From Clarkia xantiana subsp. parviflora (Eukaryota; Streptophyta; Magnoliopsida; Myrtales; Onagraceae), in the NCBI GenBank assembly GCA_036873135.1, contig JAPTYO010000008.1:35412819-35476818 (forward strand): a stretch of DNA of 64,000 nt. Direction: 5' to 3'. Shown here in pieces: positions 21,340 through 37,604 of the stretch. A program made the position numbers and the translations under genes. Numbering within the stretch: position 1 is the stretch's first letter; each line of letters begins with the position of its first letter. The notes under the pieces are model-generated. The model was given only the letters and a program-made list of their open reading frames with translations. It ran no database searches and was not told where the DNA came from.

Positions 21340-23644
21340 CGCACGTCCCCCAAAAATGCATCAACTAGTCTCCTTTCCTCATCGGTGGTGGCTCTGTGAT
21401 TCATCTTCTTTGCCCGCTTCACCATAGTCTTTGCAACTCTCACCTGTTAAACGTACAAACTTTGAAAATCTGTTGGACCAAATAATATTGACATAACAGG
21501 TCAGAGAGAAGACTTGCCACATTCATGAGTTGGTTTCCAGTTCTATCGTGGTGTCTTGGTGGTAGAACTCTAGGCTGTTCCTCAGGTTCAGGTTGACGAG
21601 GAGTCACCAGCGTAACTGTACGTGGCCTGTACCACTCCATGTAAGCATCCTCTCATACTCCTACGTCTCTTGGAACCACCACGTGCCCGCCGTTGTTCCA
21701 TTCTTGGATATACGCCGCATGTTGTTCGTAATAAGGGATTTCCGCCTCCCTATTCCAGGTGCGAATGCGATGGAGACGGGTCCATTCTTGAACCTCACCG
21801 GGAAAATCGTCTGATCAAACCCAAACTGTAATGGGACACGGTCGGGTACATAATGCTCCACTATGTTAAAGTGGATCAACGACAGCCGCCTCCTTGCCAT
21901 TTCCTCATCTTGGAAACATACAGGGTGGAGCCTTTGCCGTCGAGTTGCGCTATATGGGTCCCACGTCACCTGTAATGTTAACAAATAATCAGACTAAAAT
22001 AAATGGTGTAACAATTAAAACATTGTCAAATAAGTTTGGATAGTTGATCTTACAGAACGTGCAGAGGGGAGACGAAACATATCTCGGTATACTTGGTGAG
22101 AATACGTCGTTGGGTTATTCTTTTGTGACTTCGGCACTCTCCACCAACATCCGAGACTCAAGCTAGGGGGAGGCAAGACCTGCATTGAGCGCCTACCAAC
22201 CGAGAGATGCTCCCAGGCCAGACCTACGTGCAAAATCAAATTAAAAATGAATAGCTAAAAATTAAAATATTTTCAATACTTAATTTGCATACCTGTAAAA
22301 GGGCTCCGCATCCTTGGCAGTTTTTGGTCTTCTGAGACACAACATCGCAGAGGCCCCTGTATAAATAGGCTAATACAGCCGAGGCCCAACTATACTCTCG
22401 AATCCTATCCAAGTCTTCAAGGAAGTATATGTACTCAAGTGAAATATGATTACCATTGGTGTTGGCGAACAACACTTGACCGAGTAGAATGAAGATATAG
22501 CCTCTTGCCATTCGTTCTGCTTGCTCATCATTATCCACCGGGAGACTCAGCAAATGCGTCCTCATCTAGACGACGTTGACGAACGTATTATTTCTGCCTG
22601 TACACCACTCAGTGGGCGGTCGTACACCAAGGAGACGCTGGCATATCCGCAATGTGTGTTCGGCAATTTTCACGTCAGTGGGTATGCATTCCCGGTAAAA
22701 GTCGGTTACGGGCCTCCCACTAATTGGTAGACCCAATATGGCGGAGACATCTTGTAACGTCACCGTCATTTCACCGTTTGCTAGGTGAAATGTATGGGTA
22801 TCTTCACGCCACCTCTCAACAAGTGCATGCAGCAATGCCTTATCGTAGAAGATATTAGAGGCTTTTGCAGCAAATCTAAACCCAACCTCATCAACAATCT
22901 GTTGGGTTCGGGCATCTAAATCCCACATTTTAGCCCCTCTGAACTTGACCTCAGGAAGTGGCTTAGCAACCTATAAATTTAAACCTAAATTAATTCTATA
23001 TAGTAGGCAATTCTAAGTGGCAACTATAAAAAAAATATACAATTAACTATTGAATTTATAAATCGATCAAATTAACAGTTTTATAGGGAGAACGACCTAA
23101 AAATTTAAATGTAAATTAATTCTATATAGTAGGTAATTCTAAGTGGCAACTATAAATAAAAATCTTACAATTAACTATTAGATTTCCAAATCAATCGAAT
23201 TAACACTTTTTTTGGGAGAACGACCTATAAATTTAAATGTAAATTAATTCTATATAGTAGGTCATTTTAATTCTAAGTGGCAATTATAAATAAAAATATA
23301 CAATTAACTATTAAATTTCTAAATCAATCAAATTAACAATTTTATTGAGAGAACGACCTATAAATTTAAACGTAAATTAATTCTATATAGTAGGTGATTA
23401 TAAGTGGCAACTATAAATAAAAATATACAATTAACTATTAAATTTCCAAATCAATCAAATTAACAGTTTTATTGATCTATACCTATAGGCAGTAACGGTA
23501 TGTAAATTACTATCAGCATATAAGTCTAAATACAATTTATTAATTAAAATTAACAGTAGTAAATATTACCGTATCAAGAGCAGCATGTTGAGATATATGA
23601 CGATCCTAGTCGTAAAGAACTGACGGATCAGATGGTTAACCCAT
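21340..23644 (-). pseudogene. Plant mobile domain (PMD / MAIN-like) transposon-type gene, 5' exons, disrupted
   Basis: The spliced minus-strand frame has the PMD layout. Exon 1 (23570-23644) reads DPSVLYD then DRHISQHA. Exon 2 (22293-22970) has WDLDARTQQIVDEVGF, HTFHLANGEMTVTLQD, the ILGLPISGRPV core and ARGYIFILLGQVLF. Exon 3 (22054-22223) has LAWEHLSVGRR and YRDMFRLPSARS. Exon 4 (about 21500-21969) has TWDPYS, HPVCFQDEEMARR and IVEHYVPDRV. Exon 5 (to 21340) has VDAFLGDVR and is cut by copia C1; the tail is at 9425-9787. PMD proteins are partly domesticated (MAIN/MAIL1) and partly transposon-borne, and this one looks transposon-type. In-frame stops in exon 1 (two), exon 2 (TAG between FVNVV and RTHLL) and exon 4 (TAG after WFQET), plus a frame change near 21645, show it is dead. 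Confidence 0.8.
22969..23475. repeat. Four-copy intronic tandem repeat (about 126-133 bp)
   Basis: Units start at 22969, 23095, 23223 and 23356, each with ACCTATAAATTTAAA (or ACCTAAAAATTTAAA) and TTAATTCTATATAGTAGG. On the minus strand the start of each unit reads as a TTTATAG/GT acceptor-like junction. The array fills the first intron of the PMD remnant. Confidence 0.85.
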
Positions 23645-29507
<5,863 letters not shown>

Positions 29508-29950
29508 AATTCCGCCCTCTTGAATTGTAAGGTGAGAGGGCGGTGTTTTGTGTTTATGCAATTGTGCTCCTTCACTGATTGTTTGTGCCACGCTGGACCC
29601 TCGGCCCGGCTCGGATTTTATCCATTGCTGACTGTGTGGGCCCAACTCATCCAACATCAAAGCAGTGGTGGAAACGGGGATGATTGTGTTCAGTAGAAGG
29701 AAGGTTACACAGAGGTGAAAATGGAGTAGCAGGTAGATTGAGATTTCTGCGTGTGGGTGCAAATTATTTTTCATGGTTCACTAGATTTGTGCATTCTTTA
29801 AGAAATGTGTGCAGATTTGCTTGGGTTTGGTTAAAGCAGGAGATTTGGTAGGTGAAGTATGTCTGAAGACAATCTGGCGACTTTGTTGTAATGAATTTAT
29901 TTTCCTGTGTCTTGTATTTATGTGTATGTCAGCGGTGTTCTTGCCTTGTG
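29508..29950 (+). other. AUG6 3' UTR / downstream flank
   Basis: No second gene is visible in the 443 bp before the LINE. AATGAATTTA-type A/T-rich signals near 29890 could direct polyadenylation. The adjoining LINE begins with a T-run at 29951. Confidence 0.5.
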
Positions 29951-29993
29951 TTTTTTTTTGGTTATAAATGTTGCCGCAGTAATATATTAAATC

Positions 29994-30545
29994 CTAAACC
30001 CGGAGAAAACTCGGGAATGGAGGTGCCAACCAAGTACCAGATTCGTTTACATCTGCCGCAGCAGTTACAAAATTATGTGCTAGACGCACATCCGATCTAG
30101 GTACTGCGCAAAAAGAAATAGACATACTACTAAGCAGAAAAATAATGTCCTGAATAACCCCAAACAGAACCGGATTATAGCTTTCGGAGGAGGAAATTAT
30201 CTGGTCCAGCAATAACGTCGAGTCCGTGTACAGGACGTGGTGTTCCTGTGTTCTCGATCTTACTAACAGTAATCCTGCTCTGCACGCTAATCCTTCGGCT
30301 AGTAGAGGGCTATCACCTACTTCCGTGTAGACAGAGGCTGCCACGATCCCACCTGATTCGTTAAACAAAATTGCGCCTCCGTATAATTGCGAACGTGTTG
30401 TCCGCACTGCCCCATCACATACAATAGTGGGTCCTGTATGTGATGGGATTCTCCCCCTTCGGACTATGGAACCCGAGTCGTAGGACTCTGGGTGTCCTGG
30501 GGAATCTGGTGGGTCCTGTGGAGCTGAGGGTTGGTACATCTGTAA
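29994..30545 (-). pseudogene. LINE ORF2: C-terminal RNase H (RVT_3 type)
   Basis: The frame shows VCDGAVRTTRSQLYGGAILFN, LLAEGLACRAGLLL, LYTDSTLLLDQI and a C-terminal RLAHNFVTAAADV, the D-E-D-D pattern of the RNase H domain that plant L1 elements acquired. It ends at a stop 35-40 bp before the poly(A). The frameshift at its N-terminal junction (30430-30560) separates it from the rest of ORF2. Confidence 0.85.
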
Positions 30546-31668
30546 TGTAATTAGAAGCAACAAAGTTATCATGATTAGTACGTAGGATGCTATCTAATGC
30601 CGAGATGGGGCACGGCTTTTTACAGCGAAATATAACATTATTCCTCTCAACCCAAATCCCCCATAGAACCATGCATTTATTTACAAACATTTCACCTAGG
30701 TTTGAGCAACCCACCCCCGCCCTCGTATCAAAAATCCAATCTAGCACTGTATTGAAAGGCATATTCGCTGTGTGGATGCCAAATATCGACCCAAACCAAA
30801 CTCTCCGAGCAAAAGGACAAGCCCACATTAGGTGATCCCATGTCTCGTTTGCGTTTAAACACATTCGGCACTTGGGATTGAAGGAGGGAACGCGACTGTG
30901 AAGATTCTGGCCAAGGGCCAGCCCGTTGTAGCAACCTTTCCAGACGAACATTCGGATTTTAGGAAGAAGCTTTGCATTCCAAAGTCTTTTCCAGATCGAC
31001 GAACTAACGATCATGGATGTTGAAGATGTGTTCCCCTGTTGCTCTGAGGTGAGCAACGTGTTGATAAAGTGATACCCAGATTTAACGGTGTAAATCCCTG
31101 TATCATTTTGTAGCCAAAGGAAGTTGTCACTAGTGTCAAAGAGGGGTAGGGTTATTTGAGATATGGTCGTTCTAACCACAGTTGGTAATTGTATCGGCAA
31201 GCTATTCAGTATCCACCTCCTATTGTCGATGAAATTGCTGACCTTGGTGTCTCTGCTGTGATTATATGATGGTACCCAGTCTTTCAGCAGTCCTAGATTC
31301 GGGACCCATGGATCCGTCCAGAAGCAGATGTTGTTCCCCTTACCTACATGCCATCTTCCCCCTTGCAACAGAAATTTCTGCATCCTGATCATCGTTTTCC
31401 AAACTGGAGAATGATACGGTAGTGCTTTCGCAGAAAAGAAGGTTTCAGATTGCAAATATTTATCTCTAACACATTTGACCCATGTAGAGTCTGTGTTTGT
31501 GACTATTCTGTACGCTTGTTTGGAGAGTAGAGCCATGTTGAAAGCACCCATGTTGCGGAAGCCCAGTCCTCCATCCATTTTGGATTTGCACAATGTATCC
31601 CACGCAATCCAGGGGATTCCTTTCTTCTCCGGCTTCGAACTCCACCAGAATTGCCTGTGCACTTTTTT
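30545..31668 (-). pseudogene. LINE ORF2: linker and zinc-finger-like RVT domain
   Basis: This continues ORF2 one frame away (HRQFWWSSKPEKKGIPWIAW, then GGLGFRNMGAFNMALLSKQAYR). It carries the C-x2-C…H-x3-C type domain (KCRMCLNANETWDHLMWACPFARRVWF) typical of plant LINEs. After SNYITDVPTL it leaves the family frame again, and the RNase H follows in another frame. Confidence 0.88.
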
Positions 31669-31669
31669 C

Positions 31670-34083
31670 GATATTCGATGTGGTCTTCTTTGTCAGACAG
31701 ATGCAGGACATGACATAGGTAGGGATGGATGCTGCTGTTGTCTTAAGTAGCGTCTCTTTTCCCGCTGGTGATAGAAGTTTGTTCATCCACCCCTGAATCC
31801 GGGCTGTGGTTCTCTGGATGATGTTTTCCCCAATTTTTGCCCTTTGTTTTGTCCAGTCTGTAGGGAGACCAAGATAGACCTCATTTGGTAGCATTGTTCT
31901 GACCCCAAGTATGTTTTTTATTTGATCTCTCATTAGGCTACTGAGGTTGGGGCTGAAACGGATACTTGATTTGGAGAAGTTGATCAACTGGCCTGATTCG
32001 TGTTGATATGTATCCAATACTTGTTTCAAGTTTGCCGCATTCTCAGTTGTGGCTTCTAGGAATAGAAAGCTATCATCCGCGAAAAAGAGATGAGTGAACT
32101 CCTCGGTGTGCCGGCCCGGTTTGATACCCTTCAAGCTTCCTAGCGCTTGTGCTCTTGACAATTCTTGGGACATCATCTGAGATACTAGTATGAATAGGTA
32201 AGGAGACAGAGGGTCTCCCTGTCTTAAGCCCTTGGATGGTTTAAACTCTGCTGTAGGACTACCGTTCACTATTACGCTAAGAGCCGAGGTCGAAATACAT
32301 TCCATAATCCAGTTGATGTATTTTTCTGGGAATTCCATTTTCACCATCACCCTTCGTAGAAATGACCACTCAATGCGATCATAGGCTTTGGTCATGTCTA
32401 GTTTGAGAGCGAATAAGCCTTTCTTGCCTTTCCTTCGCTGTTTAATGGTGTGGAGTAACTCTTGTGCCAGGAGAGTGTTGTCCGAAATGCTTCGCCCAGG
32501 AACGAATGCTGTCTGAAGGGGTGATACTAATCCAGATATAACTACGCGGATGCGGTTAGCTAGTATCTTGGATATTATCTTATATGAAGTGTTGCACAGC
32601 CCAATCGGTCTCCAGTCTCTCATCCGGGACGGGTTCTCATTTTTTGGGATTAGCACAATATGAGTGCTATTGATTTCCGGATTCATCTCCCCTGTTGCGA
32701 AGAAGCTCTGTACTGCCCAGGTTACCTTCTTATTGGTGATTTCCCAAGTTTGTTGGTAGAATCTAGGTGGGTACCCGTCCGGACCAGGAGCCTTGTCAGG
32801 CCCCATCTGGGATAGAGCTTTTGCGATTTCGGATGCTCTCAGAGGTGCCATTAGCATGTCTTGTCCCTCCGCTTGTATTTTTAGACACACATTTTCCGGG
32901 ATGTTTGGATTGGGTAGGTCTCCCCTAGTTGTGAATACCTCCTGGTAATAGCGCTTAATATGTGTCACGATCTCCTTTGGATTTGAGATTAGGTCGCCAC
33001 TATCCGAGGTAATTCTATGCAAACTATTTCTTCTTCTCCTGGCAATTGTAGAAGCGTGAAAGAACTTAGTGTTTCTATCCCCTTGTTCCAGCCAAATTTG
33101 TCTGGACTTCTGCCGCCAAATGATCTCCTGGTTAGTATACATGTTGTTCAGATCCATCAAGAGTTCATCGATGACCTCTGTTGTCGCGTTGGTGCATTGG
33201 GCTTGATTGATCTGGTCCAGTTTGGTAGCAATCGTTTTCTGAACGTGTCCAAATGACTGACGGTTCCAAATCTTCAGGTTCGCGCGGAGCCTTCGAAGTG
33301 TGTTGCATAGTTGGGTCTGATGGTCCCCTTCTGTCTGTTGGGTCCACACTTCCTTCAGGAGGTTGGGGAATTCTGCATGTCTTAACCACATTGTCTCGAA
33401 AAGGAAGGGCCGCCTTGATTTTTCATTCGGGATAGAGCTTGTTAGGTTTAAGAGGATGGGACAATGATCTGATGCCACCATTTCCAAATGGATCACTTTC
33501 GCCTTCGGGAATTTGAGTTGCCATTCTGTGTTTCCCATTGCTCTGTCCAGTCTCTCTCTGACTCTATCATTTCCCGTTCTTCGATTCGTCCAAGTAAATT
33601 GTTGACCAGTAAATCCGAGGTCCATAAGCCCGACCTTGTTGCTCCAATCATGTGCTTTGAGAATGCGAGACGTCGAAGCCGGTATCTTCCCATCCTTTTC
33701 GTTGAAGTTCCAGATGTCATTGAAATCCCCCATTACCATCCATGGTTCTGCTGAAGCTCTCGTGGTTCTGTGGGCTAGAATATCTCCCCAAAAACTCGGT
33801 CTTTTGTCTGGTTTTGCTGGTGCATATACATAGGATACATCGGCTTGTTTCACACCATCGTCGGATAACAGGATTGTATGGATGATGTTTTGCGAGCTTG
33901 TGAGTATTTTGACAGTAGTCGGATTAGCCCATGCAAGTAATAACCCTCCTCTTGTGTCCTCGGGATCGACACAAAACTGGTTACAGAGACCAACGCTTTC
34001 CACAAGTTTTCCTAATCTATTTGCCTGACTTTTGACCTCCGAGTGTACAAGAGTTTCAAATGATACAGAAGAGTACTTATTGT
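31670..34083 (-). pseudogene. LINE ORF2: endonuclease and reverse transcriptase
   Basis: The protein opens in the endonuclease (ETLVHSEVKSQANRLG, then VMGDFNDIWN and ASDHCPILLNL, the GDFN and SDH catalytic motifs). It continues into a non-LTR reverse transcriptase with KAPGPDGYPPRFYQ, IVLIPKNENP, RPIGLCNTSYKIISKILANR, TAFVPGRSISDN, GLRQGDPLSPYLF and the intact catalytic FADDSFLF. It should synthesise cDNA at a nicked target. The frame leaves the family sequence near 31665, where a one-base shift moves into the next segment. It starts inside the endonuclease, so the copy cannot encode a whole ORF2. Confidence 0.9.
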
Positions 34084-34263
34084 TAGAATGAATATTCTGT
34101 GCCTTATGTATGCTACATTTGTTGCTTTACTTATTTATGTTTTGGTCAAACTTCAGTTTATTTGTGTGAAAAATAAAAGAAAAAAAAATTGAGCTTGAGG
34201 GTGCAATTCTGTAAGAAGCTAAAGTTAATGGATCTTTCTATCATACTTTTGATAATTTTTTTT

Positions 34264-34763
34264 GGGTTAACAGGCTTTTTGATTCATAATGTCTGACCAC
34301 TTTTGAGTTTTGGTCCATGATATTTTTTTTTTGTCTAGTTTTGGTACCATATGTTTGTAGATTTTTCTAGTTTTACATTCCGTCAGTTTTTTCCGTTAAG
34401 TGACATATGCAAGTCACGTGATCCACCCTAAACTTTCAATTTTATTCAAATTTAGGGGAATTGTCACCCTAAACCTTGTTCAATTTGTGTGAATTGAACT
34501 AGGTTTAATGGTCAAATTTGGAGGAATTGACACCTAAACATAGTTCAATGGGTCAATTCACCCAAAATCTGAACAAAATTGAAAGTTTATGGTGAATCAC
34601 ATGTGACTTGCACATGTCACTTAACGGAAAAAAATGGACGTAATGTAACGGTCGGACCAAAACTAGAAAAATCTGCAAACATATGACACCAAAACTAGGC
34701 AAAAAACATTATTGACCAAAACCCAAAAGTAGTCAAACATCATGGACCAAAAGACCTGTTAAC
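34264..34763. mobile_element. Foldback element with GGGTTAAC…GTTAAC ends (MULE-like MITE)
   Basis: About 500 bp with two arms of roughly 220 nt that are near reverse complements of each other. For example, GTTAACAGG at the left is matched by CCTGTTAAC at the right, and CATATGTTTG by CAAACATATG. The element sits between T-rich flanks, so a target duplication cannot be resolved. No coding capacity. Confidence 0.75.
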
Positions 34764-35074
34764 TTTTTTCTTTTTTGTGCCCTAAAGGTGAACCCTAGAG
34801 AGAAATTGATATTATTAATAGTATGATGCAAATATTTGGTGTAATTAAAAATTTTTATACTTTTTTGCATACTTTTAAAGGTTTTACATATGTTACAATT
34901 AAGTCAACCCTATTAATAAAAAAAGTAAAAACATGGTGCTCCACAAATATAATAGAAAAACCCAAAGTTAAGAGGGACAGGTTCCTTGTAAATTAATTTA
35001 TTTTTGGGTTGGGATGCGACTAAACTTTAATTTAATTGGGTTTAGGCCCCCACAATATTGATAAATTGATTGAT
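34764..35074. other. AT-rich spacer
   Basis: A/T-rich sequence with no gene or repeat that I can support. Confidence 0.4.
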
Positions 35075-35900
35075 GGGTTAATTAGCCAACTGCACCCACA
35101 TGTTTTAGTCATGTTGCCAAATGCACCCACCTAAATCTAAACCTCTGCAGACACGCTTCTTGGTATCGCTATTCGTCTTTACTGCGTTGTCGTGTATCTT
35201 CGTGGTTGGTCGTCTGTTACTAGGGGTGGCAACGGGTCACGGGTAATCCGTGATCCGCGGGGCCCTGCCCCGATTTTGACCCGTGACCCGCGATCTGTGA
35301 CCCGTGGGGCGGGCACGGTTTTGGGGTCGCCCTGCCCCGTTGACCCGCCCCGCCCCGTATATGGATAATTTATATATATATTACACGTATTTATATAAAA
35401 CTATATAGGTAATATAATACATAGTTTCAATAATTAGGATTTTTGACTTGTATTTGGATTTGAAGTTAAATTTATTATTTGTGATTTAAATTTTAAATTG
35501 AATTTGTATATAGTAAATATAGAATTTAGAGTTTAAATTGCTAATAATACATTATGTACCACTAATAGGTGACCCGCGGGTCGACCCGCTCCGCCCCGCG
35601 AACTGTGTGGGGCGGGTATGGGTCGACAATCTAGACCCGCGGGGCGGGTACGGGGCAAGTGATACCCGCCCCGTTGACAACCCTATCTGTTACTCGCCCA
35701 TCACGGTGATTGGTCGTCGTCGCGGTGGTTGGTTGTCATGGGTGCATTCGGGTGCATGTGTGGCGCATATGTATTTAACTAACGGTGTTAGAGTTTCAGG
35801 TGTATCACCAACTTAGAAAAACGTATGGGTGCATTCACTTACATATGTGGTGCATCCAGCAACACCCAGCAACGTATGGGTGGATTGAGCTAATTAACCC
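35075..35900. mobile_element. Foldback element with GGGTTAATTAGC ends, split by a hAT MITE
   Basis: Left end GGGTTAATTAGCCAAC pairs with right end GCTAATTAACCC, and TGCACCCA motifs recur in both arms over about 70 bp. The middle is occupied by the MITE at 35221-35685 with its own duplication. Flanks are A/T-rich without a clear target duplication. Confidence 0.6.
35221..35685. mobile_element. hAT-type MITE
   Basis: 465 bp with ends TAGGGGTGGCAAC and GTTGACAACCCTA, and GC-rich CCCGCCCCG repeats near both termini. It is flanked by perfect eight-base duplications TCTGTTAC (35213-35220 and 35686-35693), the hAT hallmark. No ORF. Confidence 0.9.
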
Positions 35901-35944
35901 TTAATTAAACCAAAAGGACACAAAATTTGGAGAATGGTCCAGGC

Positions 35945-36574
35945 CAGTGTTATCAGGACCGGACCGGAGGTCGAACCGGCAAGGCCACCGGTTCCCGGTT
36001 CGTCCGGTCGGACCCGGTTTGAACCCGGTCCGACCGTTTCTAATGCAAATCATTCCCTAGACCTGTCTCTTAGTCTTCTTCTCCTCGGCAACCAAATGTG
36101 AGTCCTCTCTCTCTACCAGAAGGTGAGTCCTCTCTCTCTCTCTCTCCAACCCTCATCTCCCCAACTCAGCCATTGGTGATGCAGTCGTTGAAAAAGTGGC
36201 AGAGGTGGAAGCTCGGATGCCGGCGCGGTCGCTCCTCCTTCAGATCTGTGCGGCATAATATTCTCCACCCAAGTCGGCATGATATTCTCCACCTTAACAA
36301 GGCGAAGGTGGAAGCTCGGTCGCGGTGGCTGCGGGGCGGCGCTCCTCCAGATCTGTGCGGCGCTCTTCCGAAAAACCCTAATTTTTTTTTTTTTTAAAGT
36401 AGAAGTCCGAACCGGCGAACCGTCCAGTCCGCGCAGAACCGGCCGGTTCACCGAAAACCGGCCTTCCGAACCGGGTTCGCTTACTCCAGAAATGTTCGAA
36501 CCGGACCGTGGAGGGGTCCGGTTCTGGTTCGAACCTGGTCGGACCGTCGGTCCGGTCCGGTTCTGATAACACTG
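35945..36574. mobile_element. hAT-type MITE A (CAGTGTTATCA family)
   Basis: 630 bp with terminal inverted repeats CAGTGTTATCAG…CTGATAACACTG continuing into CCGGTCCGG-rich arms. Eight-base flanks GTCCAGGC (35937-35944) and GTCCAAGC (36575-36582) differ by one base. The interior (36060-36390) holds two diverged copies of a segment with GTGGAAGCTCGG and AGATCTGTGCGGC. Confidence 0.9.
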
Positions 36575-36617
36575 GTCCAAGCATCAAGTATACAAAAATT
36601 ACAGGAGCCGTTCAGAG

Positions 36618-37008
36618 CAGTGTTATCAGAACCGGAGCGGGGCCTGAACCGGCAGGGCCACCGGTTCCCGGTTCGGCCGGTCGGACCCGGTCCGAACTGG
36701 GTCCGACCGGTTTTAGTAAAAAAAATGCAAATTTGCATATCCTCTTTGTAAGTTAACCCTTCTGTAGGTTTTAGTCCGGATCGGGGCCTGCCTCTCTATA
36801 AGTTTACCCTAAAAAAATTTTAATTTTTTTTAATGAAAAGAGTCCGAACCGGCGAACCGTCCGGTTCGCCCAAAACCGGCCGGTTCGGTGAAAACCGGAC
36901 TTTAGAACCGGGTTCGCTTACATCCTCCGGAAATAAGCAAACCGGACCGGTGAGGGGTCCGGTTCCGGTCCGTCGGACCGCCGGTCCGGTCCGGTTCTGA
37001 TAACACTG
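36618..37008. mobile_element. hAT-type MITE B (CAGTGTTATCA family)
   Basis: 391 bp with the same terminal repeats as MITE A and perfect eight-base duplications GTTCAGAG (36610-36617 and 37009-37016). It ends about 600 bp upstream of the PP2A B' start codon, so it may lie in that promoter. Confidence 0.93.
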
Positions 37009-37604
37009 GTTCAGAGAGAGTTTCAACAATATTTGGTTTGACCTCAGTCACGCTTTGTCGCTGTAATTTATTTGTGTAGCCAGCGACTGTAACAGGGACA
37101 GACCCGTGAGGAGAAAGAAATCTCTGCCCTGCTTCGTTTCTTCTTTGTATTTCTCTCTCTCCCTCTTGTCTAGCTAGTCATTGACAATCTCTCCCTTTCT
37201 CTTGTTCAATAATCCAGCGAAGAAGGTCAATTCTTCTGCAGTGCTAGCTACGCGGTCAACTTTTAAACGCTTTCTGTACGTCAATTCAATGGATCGCAGG
37301 CTACTGGAGAGGAGAGGTCAGATCTTCCTCCTCCTTTCTCACCTCTTATCCTGCCTGCTGAGCTGACAAACAACGCCTCATCCTCCTCCTCCTAATGCTT
37401 CTGCAGACCTCCATCTTTTAAATAACTGGGGTGGGATTGATTCCAATTCCGATCACTTTCCCCCATTTCAATACGCTCTTTCACTGTATTGCCCAATAAT
37501 CAAATTCGTTTTTGTATAGCTTTGCATCCGAGATTATTGCTTTTCCTGCCTGGGCCAGTGAGCTTCCGCTTTAATTGAGTGTGTTTTCTAAGCTAAGCTA
37601 AGCT
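37009..37604 (+). promoter_or_regulatory. Promoter / 5' UTR region of the PP2A B' gene
   Basis: CT-rich stretches (37140-37200, 37320-37400) are typical of plant 5' leaders. A short upstream ORF starting at 37290 (25 codons, MDRRLLERRGQ) would precede the main start if the transcript includes it. I cannot fix a TATA box or a leader intron. Confidence 0.45.

Larger units (their letters stand above)
29951..34094 (-). mobile_element. LINE (plant L1 type), 5'-truncated, carrying ORF2 remnants
   Basis: The minus-strand order is endonuclease, reverse transcriptase, zinc-finger-like RVT domain and RNase H. The 3' poly(A) appears as T9 at 29951-29959. Flanks TTCTTGCCTTGTG (29938-29950) and TTCTGTGCCTTATG (34095-34108) look like a 13-14-bp target duplication with one gap and one mismatch. 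ORF1 is missing and the endonuclease lacks its first residues, so the copy is 5'-truncated. It is decayed only by two frameshifts that I can see. Confidence 0.85.

Noticed and set aside
30415..34003. Two separate genes on the minus strand
   Set aside because: The overlapping frames are one LINE ORF2 broken by frameshifts; the domains follow in the expected order.
36098..36587. Several overlapping ORFs on both strands
   Set aside because: They lie inside a hAT MITE with GC-rich inverted arms; overlapping frames on both strands are an effect of CCGG repeats.
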